Below, piece by piece: positions 26,703 to 32,269 of a DNA stretch of 45,020 nt. Source of the DNA: an uncultured Clostridia bacterium (GTDB lineage: Bacteria > Bacillota > Clostridia > Christensenellales > Borkfalkiaceae). A program made the position numbers and the translations under genes. Each line of letters opens with the position of its first letter. Position 1 is the first letter of the stretch. Where the stretch lies: positions 1 to 45,020 of the forward strand of contig CALVST010000015.1 of assembly GCA_944359365.1 (NCBI GenBank), in the 5' to 3' direction. A model generated the notes under the pieces. It had not been told where the DNA came from. It saw only the letters and a program-made list of their open reading frames with translations, and searched no databases.

Positions 26703-26727
26703 AAAAGTATAGTGAGCTATACCTTTT
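26703..26727. other. MOBV (pMV158-type) oriT-like core with predicted nic
   Basis: AAAAGTATAG-TGAG-CTATACCTTTT is an imperfect inverted repeat. The pMV158-family nick region pattern is AAAGTATAGTG.G|.TATACTTT, with TAGTGNG|NTA around nic. Here TAGTGAG|CTA matches, placing nic between 26716 and 26717. The match is from memory of the family pattern, not a search. No relaxase gene is in the element. Confidence 0.6.
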
Positions 26728-26767
26728 CAAAAAAGCGCGATCGACGTCGCCACACCGCCACACAAAT

Positions 26768-26788
26768 TTTTTCCATTCGAGTGGAAAA
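26768..26788. repeat. 21-bp direct repeat, copy 2
   Basis: Identical to 26234-26254, 534 bases away. The two copies bracket the palindrome-rich oriT-like segment. Confidence 0.8.
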
Positions 26789-26818
26789 CAAAAAGGCAAG
26801 GAAAACCTTGCCTTTTTG
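26789..26818. terminator. Bidirectional terminator at the right end of the element
   Basis: 13-bp stem CAAAAAGGCAAGG (26789-26801) / CCTTGCCTTTTTG (26806-26818), loop AAAA. In the integrated form it can end tRNA-Glu transcription. In the circular form it would sit four bases after the recombinase stop codon. Confidence 0.85.
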
Positions 26819-26883
26819 CGTATCACAATAGAACCGTAAAAGCGAAACCGCCTTTGAAAAAATAAAAGTTCGTGTAATACTGA

Positions 26884-26895
26884 TTTGGTAGCCCC
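26884..26895. repeat. attR core (12-bp direct repeat) within the tRNA-Glu 3' end
   Basis: TTTGGTAGCCCC, identical to 20084-20095. It overlaps tRNA residues 67-76 including CCA. Confidence 0.8.
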
Positions 26896-26960
26896 ACGGG
26901 GACTCGAACCCCGGTTTTCGCCGTGAGAGGGCGACGTCTTAACCGCTTGACCATGAGGCC
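26886..26960 (-). tRNA. tRNA-Glu (CUC)
   Basis: 75 nt including encoded CCA. Acceptor GGCCTCA/TGGGGCT, D-arm GGTCAAGCGGTTAAGAC, anticodon stem TCGCC/GGCGA with loop CTCTCAC (anticodon CUC), and T-arm CGGGG-TTCGAGT-CCCCG. The first acceptor pair is G1-U72, a wobble where G-C is usual. The 3' end is the attachment site of the element at 20084-26895, which now separates the gene from its original terminator at 20045-20090. Confidence 0.92.
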
Positions 26961-26980
26961 GTTTTCAAACTTGCCAAATG

Positions 26981-27009
26981 ATTATATCATAAAAAATAAA
27001 ATCGGGCAA
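26981..27009 (-). promoter_or_regulatory. tRNA-Glu promoter
   Basis: On the minus strand: TTGCCC (27009-27004), 17-base spacer, TATAAT (26986-26981), with TGA before the -10 box. Confidence 0.8.
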
Positions 27010-27062
27010 ATGTTTTTACGCCGTTTTTCATGTTTTTTTATGCAGTGCCGAACATTTTCTTT

Positions 27063-27097
27063 TAAAATAATGCGGGCGGAACTTACTGCTCCGCCCG
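27063..27097 (-). terminator. Terminator after the 6S-like RNA
   Basis: On the minus strand, an 8-bp stem CGGGCGGA / TCCGCCCG (27097-27090 / 27080-27073), then CATTATTTT. Confidence 0.75.
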
Positions 27098-27103
27098 ACT
27101 TTT

Positions 27104-27317
27104 ACAAAGAAGGATCCGCCTGTGCCGCAGAACGAAAAAGTGTTAACCCGCTTCTCGCAGGTGGGTGCGCCGCTTGCCGCCTCAGCCTTTCCGTTCATAA
27201 ACAGACCTCGCCTATCGGCATAGACCATTTAGAAAAGCGCTCCCGTATTTTCAATGTGGATTAAGATAATTCGGACTCCGAACACCGCAGATCGGTTTAA
27301 ACTTGACCTTCTTTTAT
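27104..27317 (-). ncRNA. ssrS: Probable 6S RNA
   Basis: About 214 nt between a good promoter and a terminator, with no reading frame. The ends pair: AAAGAAGG (27314-27307) with CCTTCTTT (27113-27106). Reading the minus strand, the 5' part has TGCGGTGTTCGGAG, resembling the conserved 6S GAUGUUCG segment. The 3' part has CTGCGAGAAGCGGGTTAACAC and CTGCGGCACAGGCGG, resembling CCGAGAAGCCUUAAAAC and CUGCGGCGGCAUC of E. coli 6S. 6S RNA mimics an open promoter and holds the housekeeping RNA polymerase in stationary phase. SRP RNA, tmRNA and RNase P signatures are absent. Confidence 0.68.
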
Positions 27318-27323
27318 AGTAGT

Positions 27324-27352
27324 ATTATACACCATAACCCGAAATAATTCAA
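27324..27352 (-). promoter_or_regulatory. Promoter of the 6S-like RNA
   Basis: On the minus strand: TTGAAT (27352-27347), 17-base spacer, TATAAT (27329-27324). Confidence 0.8.
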
Positions 27353-27400
27353 GGGGAGAGGCGTATTTTTTACAAAGTGATCACAAAAATTTTTCAGGCG

Positions 27401-28243
27401 TCATTTCGCCGCGCCGTCGAGCGCTTTCAGGTAGGCATACATTTGGCTTTCGGAATTCAGCCCGTAACGCGCCTCCGTACCGTCGAGGGCGGTTTGGCGT
27501 ATGGAATCTGTCGTGAACTCGGCGGCGATCCTGACGGCGCTGTCCGTATCGACGCCGCGCGCAAGGCACCCGACAAGCGCGCTTGCATAAACGTCGCCCG
27601 CGCCGTGGAATGCGCCTTCTATTTTTTGCGTCGCATAGCTTTTGCCGTTGCCCTTTTCGTCGGTATAGAATACATAGCTTTTCGTGCCGTCGGCGCCCGT
27701 AACGTCGCATCCGGTAACGGAAGGGCGGGGGCAAAGGGCTTTCAGTTTAGCCAAAATGGCGGGGTAATCTTTTTCCGTGACAGAGGCAAAAGCTGTATCG
27801 GTCAAAAAGCACGCTTCGGTAAGGTTGGGAACGATCACGTCGGCGGTGCGGCAAAGTCCCTTCATTTCCTCGACAAATTTTTGATCGAAATGCGAATAGA
27901 GCACGCCGTTGTCGCCCATTACGGGATCGACGATCATCAGTCCGCCCTCTTTCAAAAAATCTCTTTTGATGGCTTTTACCATTTCTATCTGACTGATGCT
28001 GCCGAGATAGCCGCTTATGATGATATCGTATTGTAAGCCGAGCGTTTTCCACTGTGCGAGCATAGCGGGGATGTCTTCGCTTAAATCGCGGAATGTATAG
28101 CCGCTGAATCCGCCCGTATGCGTGGAAAGAATGGCGGTGGGCAAAATATCGCAGGTAACGCCCGAGGCCGAGATGATGGGCAATGCCACCGTCAGCGAGC
28201 ATTTGCCTACGCAGGATATGTCATTGATAGCGAGAACGCGCAT
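27401..28243 (-). CDS. pdxY: Pyridoxal/pyridoxamine kinase (PfkB/ribokinase fold)
   Basis: 280 residues. The N-terminus VLAINDISCVGKCSLTVALP, the THTGGFSGY segment, VDPVMGDNG and the catalytic anion-hole motif GAGD (214-217, D217) are those of pyridoxal kinases. It phosphorylates B6 vitamers in salvage to make PLP, needed here for example by DapL. The ATG at 28243 has AGGAG eight bases upstream; a longer frame to 28273 adds ten residues and overlaps the promoter -10 box region, so it is rejected. Confidence 0.9.
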   Translation of the reverse strand: MRVLAINDISCVGKCSLTVALPIISASGVTCDILPTAILSTHTGGFSGYTFRDLSEDIPAMLAQWKTLGLQYDIIISGYLGSISQIEMVKAIKRDFLKEGGLMIVDPVMGDNGVLYSHFDQKFVEEMKGLCRTADVIVPNLTEACFLTDTAFASVTEKDYPAILAKLKALCPRPSVTGCDVTGADGTKSYVFYTDEKGNGKSYATQKIEGAFHGAGDVYASALVGCLARGVDTDSAVRIAAEFTTDSIRQTALDGTEARYGLNSESQMYAYLKALDGAAK

Positions 28244-28273
28244 GGTGTTTTCTCCTGTATAAAGTATTCTCAA

Positions 28274-28302
28274 ATTATATAGCGCGGGCTAAAATTTGTC
28301 AA
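28274..28302 (-). promoter_or_regulatory. Consensus promoter of the pyridoxal kinase gene
   Basis: On the minus strand: TTGACA (28302-28297), 17-base spacer, TATAAT (28279-28274). Confidence 0.9.
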
Positions 28303-28369
28303 GCGAAACGGAAGCGTTTTGTACAGGCGAATTAACGTTAAATTATTTCCCGAAAATAAAATTTATCGT

Positions 28370-28398
28370 TTGACAAAAGGGGTGCGCTTTGCTATAAT
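28370..28398 (+). promoter_or_regulatory. Consensus promoter of tRNA-Pro
   Basis: TTGACA (28370-28375), 17-base spacer, TATAAT (28393-28398). Confidence 0.9.
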
Positions 28399-28423
28399 AA
28401 TAAAGCTGTCGGATATAAATTGA

Positions 28424-28446
28424 CGCGTGGCGCAGTTTGGCGGCAC
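28424..28446 (+). pseudogene. Partial tRNA-like duplicate of the tRNA-Pro 5' quarter
   Basis: GCGTGGCGCAGTTTGGCGGCAC resembles the acceptor/D-arm region of tRNA-Pro 37 bases downstream (GGTGTAGCGCAGTTTGGTAGCGC). Only this short piece is present, inside the leader of the tRNA transcript. Confidence 0.45.
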
Positions 28447-28462
28447 ACATAAACAGGATTAG

Positions 28463-28539
28463 CGAGGTGTAGCGCAGTTTGGTAGCGCGCTTGGTTCGGG
28501 ACCAAGAGGTCGTGGGTTCAAGTCCCGTCACCTCGACCA
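28463..28539 (+). tRNA. tRNA-Pro (CGG)
   Basis: 77 nt including encoded CCA. Acceptor CGAGGTG/CACCTCG, D-arm GCGCAGTTTGGTAGCGC, anticodon stem CTTGG/CCAAG with loop TTCGGGA (anticodon CGG), T-arm GTGGG-TTCAAGT-CCCGT. It has a full consensus promoter upstream and a terminator directly downstream. Confidence 0.95.
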
Positions 28540-28580
28540 CAAAAGGCAGGGAGGATTTTTACCTTCCTGCCTTTTGTTTT
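28540..28580 (+). terminator. Terminator after tRNA-Pro
   Basis: 11-bp stem CAAAAGGCAGG (28540-28550) / CCTGCCTTTTG (28566-28576) followed by TTTT. Confidence 0.9.
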
Positions 28581-28590
28581 GTCTAAAACA

Positions 28591-29046
28591 ACCACTCGCT
28601 GAGCGAGTGGATAAAGAGTTTACAACTGTGGACAAAAATAAACTCCTGTAATACAATTGAAGCGACTGGCAATCGCAACAAAAGTAAAACAGGAGGTCTA
28701 ATGAAAGACATAGATAGTTTAGCACATACGAAGTGGCGGTGTCAATATCATATCGTGTTTGCGCCGAAATATCGCAGGCAAATCATATACGGAAAGTATA
28801 AAGCGGCAATAGGAAAGATATTGCGGCGGATATGTGAGCGATGCGAGGGAGTGGAAATCATAGAGGCAAATGCGTGTGAAGACCATATCCATATGCTGGT
28901 AACAATACCGCCGAAGCTTAGTGTAAGCAAATTCATGGGGATACTGAAAGGGAAGAGCAGCCTGATGATATTTGACCAATTCGCCAATCTGAAATACAAG
29001 TACGGGAACAGGCATTTTTGGTGCAGAGGTTACTACGTAGATACTG
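28591..29046 (+). mobile_element. IS200/IS605-family insertion sequence remnant
   Basis: The left part is present: a subterminal hairpin CCACTCGCT-G-AGCGAGTGG (28592-28610) typical of these IS ends, a leader, and the start of tnpA. The tnpA sequence stops matching at about 29042 and no right-end hairpin is seen, so the right end has been lost. It marks the left border of the glycan-use locus. Confidence 0.75.
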
Positions 29047-29093
29047 TAACACTTTTTTATGGACACTTTATCGTGATAATCAGTGATTTGTAA
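28701..29093 (+). pseudogene. tnpA: Truncated IS200/IS605 transposase (HUH, Y1 type)
   Basis: SD AGGAGG just before the ATG. Residues 1-116 match TnpA: KWRCQYHIVFAPKYRR, the HUH metal motif DHIHMLV (H62, H64), the SKFMGILKGKSS stretch and HFWCRGYYVDTV. After VDTV the frame runs into unrelated sequence (TLFYGHF...) for about 14 residues. The helix that normally carries the catalytic Tyr is therefore missing, so single-strand cleavage is impossible. Full-length relatives have about 150 residues. Confidence 0.85.
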
Positions 29094-29241
29094 TTGCAAA
29101 TCGGGCAAGAGGCATAATCGGGGCGGCGACGAGATTGCAATGCAGATAAATCGTAAAGCGAAAATAAATTCGGACGCAAGATAAAAGTTGTGGAAGAAAA
29201 AGTCGTGCGGTGAGGAAAGGTTGCGTAGTAAAAGCTATGAG

Positions 29242-30099
29242 TTATACTATAATTCGGGGTGGGGGAGTTTTTTCGCGCCATACGCCGGGAGTAAAGCCGG
29301 TGTGTTTCTTAAAACAGCGATTGAAATAATATTGGTTTGAAAAGCCGACGCTTTGTGCGACGGATTCTATTTTCATATCGCTTGTAGCCAAGAGTTCTTT
29401 GGCTTTTTTGATACGCAATTCGATAATGAATCGGCTCGGAGTCATATTGGTGGTGCGGCGAAATATCGTTCGCATATATTGCGAGGAAAGTCCGAATTTA
29501 TGCGCGAGAAATTCCACGTCTATGGATTCGGTGAAATGCTCGTTGATAAAACGGGTGATTTCGTCCATCAAAAGCTCGTATGACTTTTTTGGACAATCGC
29601 TTTGCTGTATCCAATTCACGAGTTGAGCGGAAAACAGAGCGGCGGCATATTGGGGATTGTCTTTATTGAGCGAACGCGAAACTTCGGAGATAAACGTTTT
29701 TTCGCGTTTAGACGCTTTTATGGACAAAACGGTGTTGAGCGGGAAAAATATTTGATCGATTCGAAATTCTATCCAATGCATATTCCAAAACGGGGTCAGC
29801 GTTTTGTATAGGCGCGGTTGGTTGATATAGAAAAATATCAACGTATTTTCGGTTAATTCGAACCGTTCGTTTTCGAGTGCGAGCAGACCTTTGCCGGACA
29901 GCGTTCTGATTGCGACGATAACGTTGCAGTCGTACGCAAGTCCCGTTTGACTGTCGGGTACGGCTACTCCGTTTTCCGACCAATTATAATGGCGTTCGTA
30001 GTACGAGTCGGCATTTATCGCCCAAATGCGATCCAGCGTAAGAGCGGGCGAATAGCGTTGAACGGACGGTTGAGATAATTTATCGTATTGTTTTTTCAT
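29242..30099 (-). CDS. AraC-family transcription regulator of the glycan locus
   Basis: 285 residues. The N-terminal part is a cupin-like sensor (about 40-140, ending near the HWIEFRID segment); the C-terminal AraC domain (about 180-280) has two HTH units, LAHKFGLSSQYMRTIFRR and VAQSVGFSNQYYFNRCFKKHTG followed by P. It is divergent from the transporter operon, so it probably senses an imported sugar and activates that operon. Its promoter (TTGACA-N17-TATAAT) ends only nine bases before the ATG, so the mRNA has almost no leader and no SD. Confidence 0.88.
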   Translation of the reverse strand: MKKQYDKLSQPSVQRYSPALTLDRIWAINADSYYERHYNWSENGVAVPDSQTGLAYDCNVIVAIRTLSGKGLLALENERFELTENTLIFFYINQPRLYKTLTPFWNMHWIEFRIDQIFFPLNTVLSIKASKREKTFISEVSRSLNKDNPQYAAALFSAQLVNWIQQSDCPKKSYELLMDEITRFINEHFTESIDVEFLAHKFGLSSQYMRTIFRRTTNMTPSRFIIELRIKKAKELLATSDMKIESVAQSVGFSNQYYFNRCFKKHTGFTPGVWREKTPPPRIIV

Positions 30100-30108
30100 T
30101 GTGATTTT

Positions 30109-30137
30109 ATTATACCAAAAAGTCTATTATGTGTCAA
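30109..30137 (-). promoter_or_regulatory. Consensus promoter of the araC-type gene, near-leaderless
   Basis: On the minus strand: TTGACA (30137-30132), 17-base spacer, TATAAT (30114-30109). The start codon begins at 30099. Confidence 0.85.
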
Positions 30138-30186
30138 GTATTGATTTATTGTTTCGAAAAGTATAAAATCTGTTTGATAATGTGCA

Positions 30187-30215
30187 TTGATTTCGCCGAT
30201 AGTATATGGTATACT
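30187..30215 (+). promoter_or_regulatory. Promoter of the glycan-use operon
   Basis: TTGATT (30187-30192), 17-base spacer ending TGG (extended -10), TATACT (30210-30215). ATTGATTT occurs at 30140-30147 and again at 30186-30193 over the -35 box, a possible pair of regulator half-sites. Confidence 0.7.
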
Positions 30216-30319
30216 ACAAAAACACAATGGCGGTGATTTTGCAACCCGTCGGAAAACGTTTGTTACGGAATCGGTGCGTCTTTACGGAAAAGATGAAGTT
30301 TCAAAAGGAGAGGTACGGT

Positions 30320-31261
30320 ATGCCGAATACGGCGAACTTGTCGCAAGGCAAAAAGAAACACTCAATGAAAAAGCGCAGTCAAACTATTTTTTTGATTTGT
30401 ATGCTGACGGTACCGTTTTTGCAATGGCTGATTTTTTGGCTGTACGTCAATCTCAGTTCCATTGTTTTGGCATTTCAAGATCCGCGAACGGGCGCGCTCA
30501 CTTTTGAGAACTTCCGACTGTTTTGGGAGGGATTGACTTTGCCGTACGGAGAAATCAAAATCGCCGTACGCAATACGCTTATTTACTTTGCTGCGTCCGT
30601 CGTGATCATGATGCCGCTGTCGTTTATCATAGCGTACTTTTTTTATAAGCGGATCCGGGGATATAAAGCGTTCCGCATTATCTTTTATTTGCCGGCGATC
30701 GTAAACGCAGTGGCAATGGTCGCCGCATACACGAACTTTATCGACCCCAAAGGACCGTTGGGCGCGATCGTGAAATTTTTCGGTGGGCAAATGGATCCGG
30801 AAGGGCTGTTGGCAAAACCCGGTACGGCGACTTGGACGATCGTCCTATATACGATATGGACGGGATTCGGCGCCAATATGCTACTGTTCGGCGGCGCTAT
30901 GACGCGTATTCCCGTGGATCTGCTCGAATCGGCGCGCCTCGACGGGATCGGCGCGTGGAAAGAATTGACGTCTATCATTCTGCCGCTTGTGTGGTCTACC
31001 GTGACCACGGTCATAATTGTGACGCTTACGGGTATCTTTTCCGCGTCCGGACCCATTCTGCTATTCGGGGGCGGGGCGCAAAACGAAACGACGACGATCG
31101 CCTATTGGATATTCGCGCAAGTGTACGGCAGCGGCAACGTGGGCGGCTCGGGATCGTACAATCTCGTGTCTTGCGCGGGACTGTGCTTTACCGCAGTGGG
31201 CGTACCCGTGATACTCGGCATACGCAAGTTGCTCGAACGCATTCCCACCGTGGAATATTAA
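30320..31261 (+). CDS. Sugar ABC transporter permease, CUT1 type (LplB-like)
   Basis: 313 residues from the ATG at 30320, chosen for SD AAAGGAGAGG (30304-30312). Six transmembrane helices are predicted, the first at about 21-43. The cytoplasmic EAA loop that docks the ATPase reads ESARLDGIGAWKEL....LP (about 215-235). It is the first gene of the operon; the longer frame to 30206 overlaps the promoter. It pairs with the next permease. No ATPase gene is in the operon, so a shared MsmK-like ATPase elsewhere is expected. Confidence 0.9.
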   Translation: MPNTANLSQGKKKHSMKKRSQTIFLICMLTVPFLQWLIFWLYVNLSSIVLAFQDPRTGALTFENFRLFWEGLTLPYGEIKIAVRNTLIYFAASVVIMMPLSFIIAYFFYKRIRGYKAFRIIFYLPAIVNAVAMVAAYTNFIDPKGPLGAIVKFFGGQMDPEGLLAKPGTATWTIVLYTIWTGFGANMLLFGGAMTRIPVDLLESARLDGIGAWKELTSIILPLVWSTVTTVIIVTLTGIFSASGPILLFGGGAQNETTTIAYWIFAQVYGSGNVGGSGSYNLVSCAGLCFTAVGVPVILGIRKLLERIPTVEY

Positions 31262-31274
31262 AGGAGAAATGCAT

Positions 31275-32231
31275 ATGGCAAACGTAACGGTATCCGAAAC
31301 TTCGCTGCAACAGAAACAAACGTTTAAGAAGGCGAAAGAAAACACCGTGCTCACCAAGCGCAGCCGCGGCGAAAAAGCGCTGTTCGGTATAGTGTTTACA
31401 ATCTTCGTTTTATACGGGCTGAGTTTGGTGATGCCCTTTCTGTATCTGTTCGTCAATTCGTTCAAAGACGGGCTGGAATATATAAACGATTTGAACGGCG
31501 GCGGCACGCTGTCTGCGCCCGACAAATGGCTGTTCGGCAACTATCTCGAAGCGTTTACCGGTATGACGATGATCGATTCCATGGGCAATGAAGTCAATCT
31601 CATCATGATGTTTTTCAACAGCGTTTGGTATGCGCTCGTGTGCGTTTTCGCGTCCGTGGCGGCGAGCACGCTCACGGCGTACTGCGTGTCTAAATACAAG
31701 TTCAAGTTGCGCGGATTTTTCTACGGCATTGCCATTTTCACCATGACCATTCCCATTGTGAGCGCAACGGGCGCGCAGTTCAAACTTGCCGACACGATAG
31801 GCATATACAACACGCCGCTGTACCCGATAATAATGAACTTCTCGGGGTTCGGGTTCAACTTTTTGGTGCTGTACGGATTCTTTTCCAATATCCCGTGGAG
31901 CTATGCCGAAGCGGTGTTTATCGACGGCGGCGGGCACGGAACGGTGTTTTTCAAGATAATGTTGCCGCAAGCGTTGCCCACCATGCTCACACTCGGTATC
32001 ATGTCGTTTATCGGGTCGTGGAACGACTATCAGACGGTTCTGCTGTTTTTGCCCGATTTTCCCACGCTTGCGTCGGGCATATACCGCATAGAGCAATCGA
32101 TCACGCGCGGCGGCAATTATCCGATATATTTTGCGGGACTGCTCATATCCATAGTTCCCATCATCGTGCTGTTTTCGTGTTTTTCCAACACTATAATGAA
32201 GAATTTTACCGTGGGCGGCTTAAAGGGCTGA
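31275..32231 (+). CDS. Sugar ABC transporter permease, CUT1 type (YtcP-like)
   Basis: 318 residues. Start 31275 is preferred over the ATG at 31269 because AAGGAG (31261-31266) is then eight bases away. A basic N-terminal tail precedes the first helix (about 35-60); six helices are expected. The EAA loop reads AEAVFIDGGGHGTVFFKIML. It forms the membrane channel with the preceding permease. Confidence 0.9.
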   Translation: MANVTVSETSLQQKQTFKKAKENTVLTKRSRGEKALFGIVFTIFVLYGLSLVMPFLYLFVNSFKDGLEYINDLNGGGTLSAPDKWLFGNYLEAFTGMTMIDSMGNEVNLIMMFFNSVWYALVCVFASVAASTLTAYCVSKYKFKLRGFFYGIAIFTMTIPIVSATGAQFKLADTIGIYNTPLYPIIMNFSGFGFNFLVLYGFFSNIPWSYAEAVFIDGGGHGTVFFKIMLPQALPTMLTLGIMSFIGSWNDYQTVLLFLPDFPTLASGIYRIEQSITRGGNYPIYFAGLLISIVPIIVLFSCFSNTIMKNFTVGGLKG

Positions 32232-32269
32232 GCGCGGAAAAAAGAATATGATTGAACGGAGGTTATGAA

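Larger units (their letters stand above)
26255..26767. other. Noncoding, palindrome-rich segment of the element
   Basis: About 510 bases with no credible gene. Inverted repeats in order: GCGCC/GGCGC (26261-26273); ACGCC/GGCGT (26299-26315); a 13-bp stem at 26385-26412; GGTCGTA/TACGACC (26494-26510) followed by T6; a 14-bp stem 26518-26531/26537-26550; GCAAGCGGC/GCCGCTTGC (26607-26626); the 16-bp palindrome CGCGCCGATCGGCGCG (26627-26642); the 18-bp palindrome TTGGGGGAGCTCCCCCAA (26648-26665); and the oriT-like core at 26703-26727. The density suits a transfer or replication origin. Short overlapping reading frames here are compositional. Confidence 0.75.
20084..26895. mobile_element. 6.8-kb integrated element at tRNA-Glu (relaxase-less IME or phage-satellite-like)
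   Basis: It is bounded by a 12-bp direct repeat, TTTGGTAGCCCC, at 20084-20095 and 26884-26895. The right copy is the 3' end of tRNA-Glu (residues 67-76 plus two bases). Cargo: a serine recombinase and an S24-type repressor on the minus strand; a Cro-like regulator, five small unknown proteins, a 15-residue-repeat protein and a phage-type replication initiator on the plus strand; then a palindrome-rich noncoding region with a MOBV-like oriT core. No capsid, packaging, relaxase or coupling-protein genes are present. Large serine recombinases using a tRNA 3' end are less common than tyrosine recombinases. Confidence 0.85.

Noticed and set aside
26398..26839. Several 60-117-residue frames in the palindrome-rich region
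   Set aside because: They overlap one another on both strands and are created by GC-rich inverted repeats; none has an SD or a recognisable sequence.
20084..26895. Reading the element as a complete prophage
   Set aside because: No terminase, portal, capsid, tail or lysis genes are present in 6.8 kb, and an oriT-like core points to conjugative mobilisation instead; a satellite origin remains possible.
27372..27395. GTGATCAC palindrome with flanking A/T runs after the pyridoxal kinase gene, considered as a terminator
   Set aside because: The stem is short and the T tract is poorly placed; not enough to call.
28343..28540. 65-residue minus-strand frame over the tRNA-Pro gene
   Set aside because: It is the reverse strand of a tRNA and its promoter.
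29084..29101. GATTTG/CAAATC short inverted repeat after tnpA, considered as an IS right end
   Set aside because: Six base pairs only, and it does not resemble the left-end hairpin; too weak to define the IS border.
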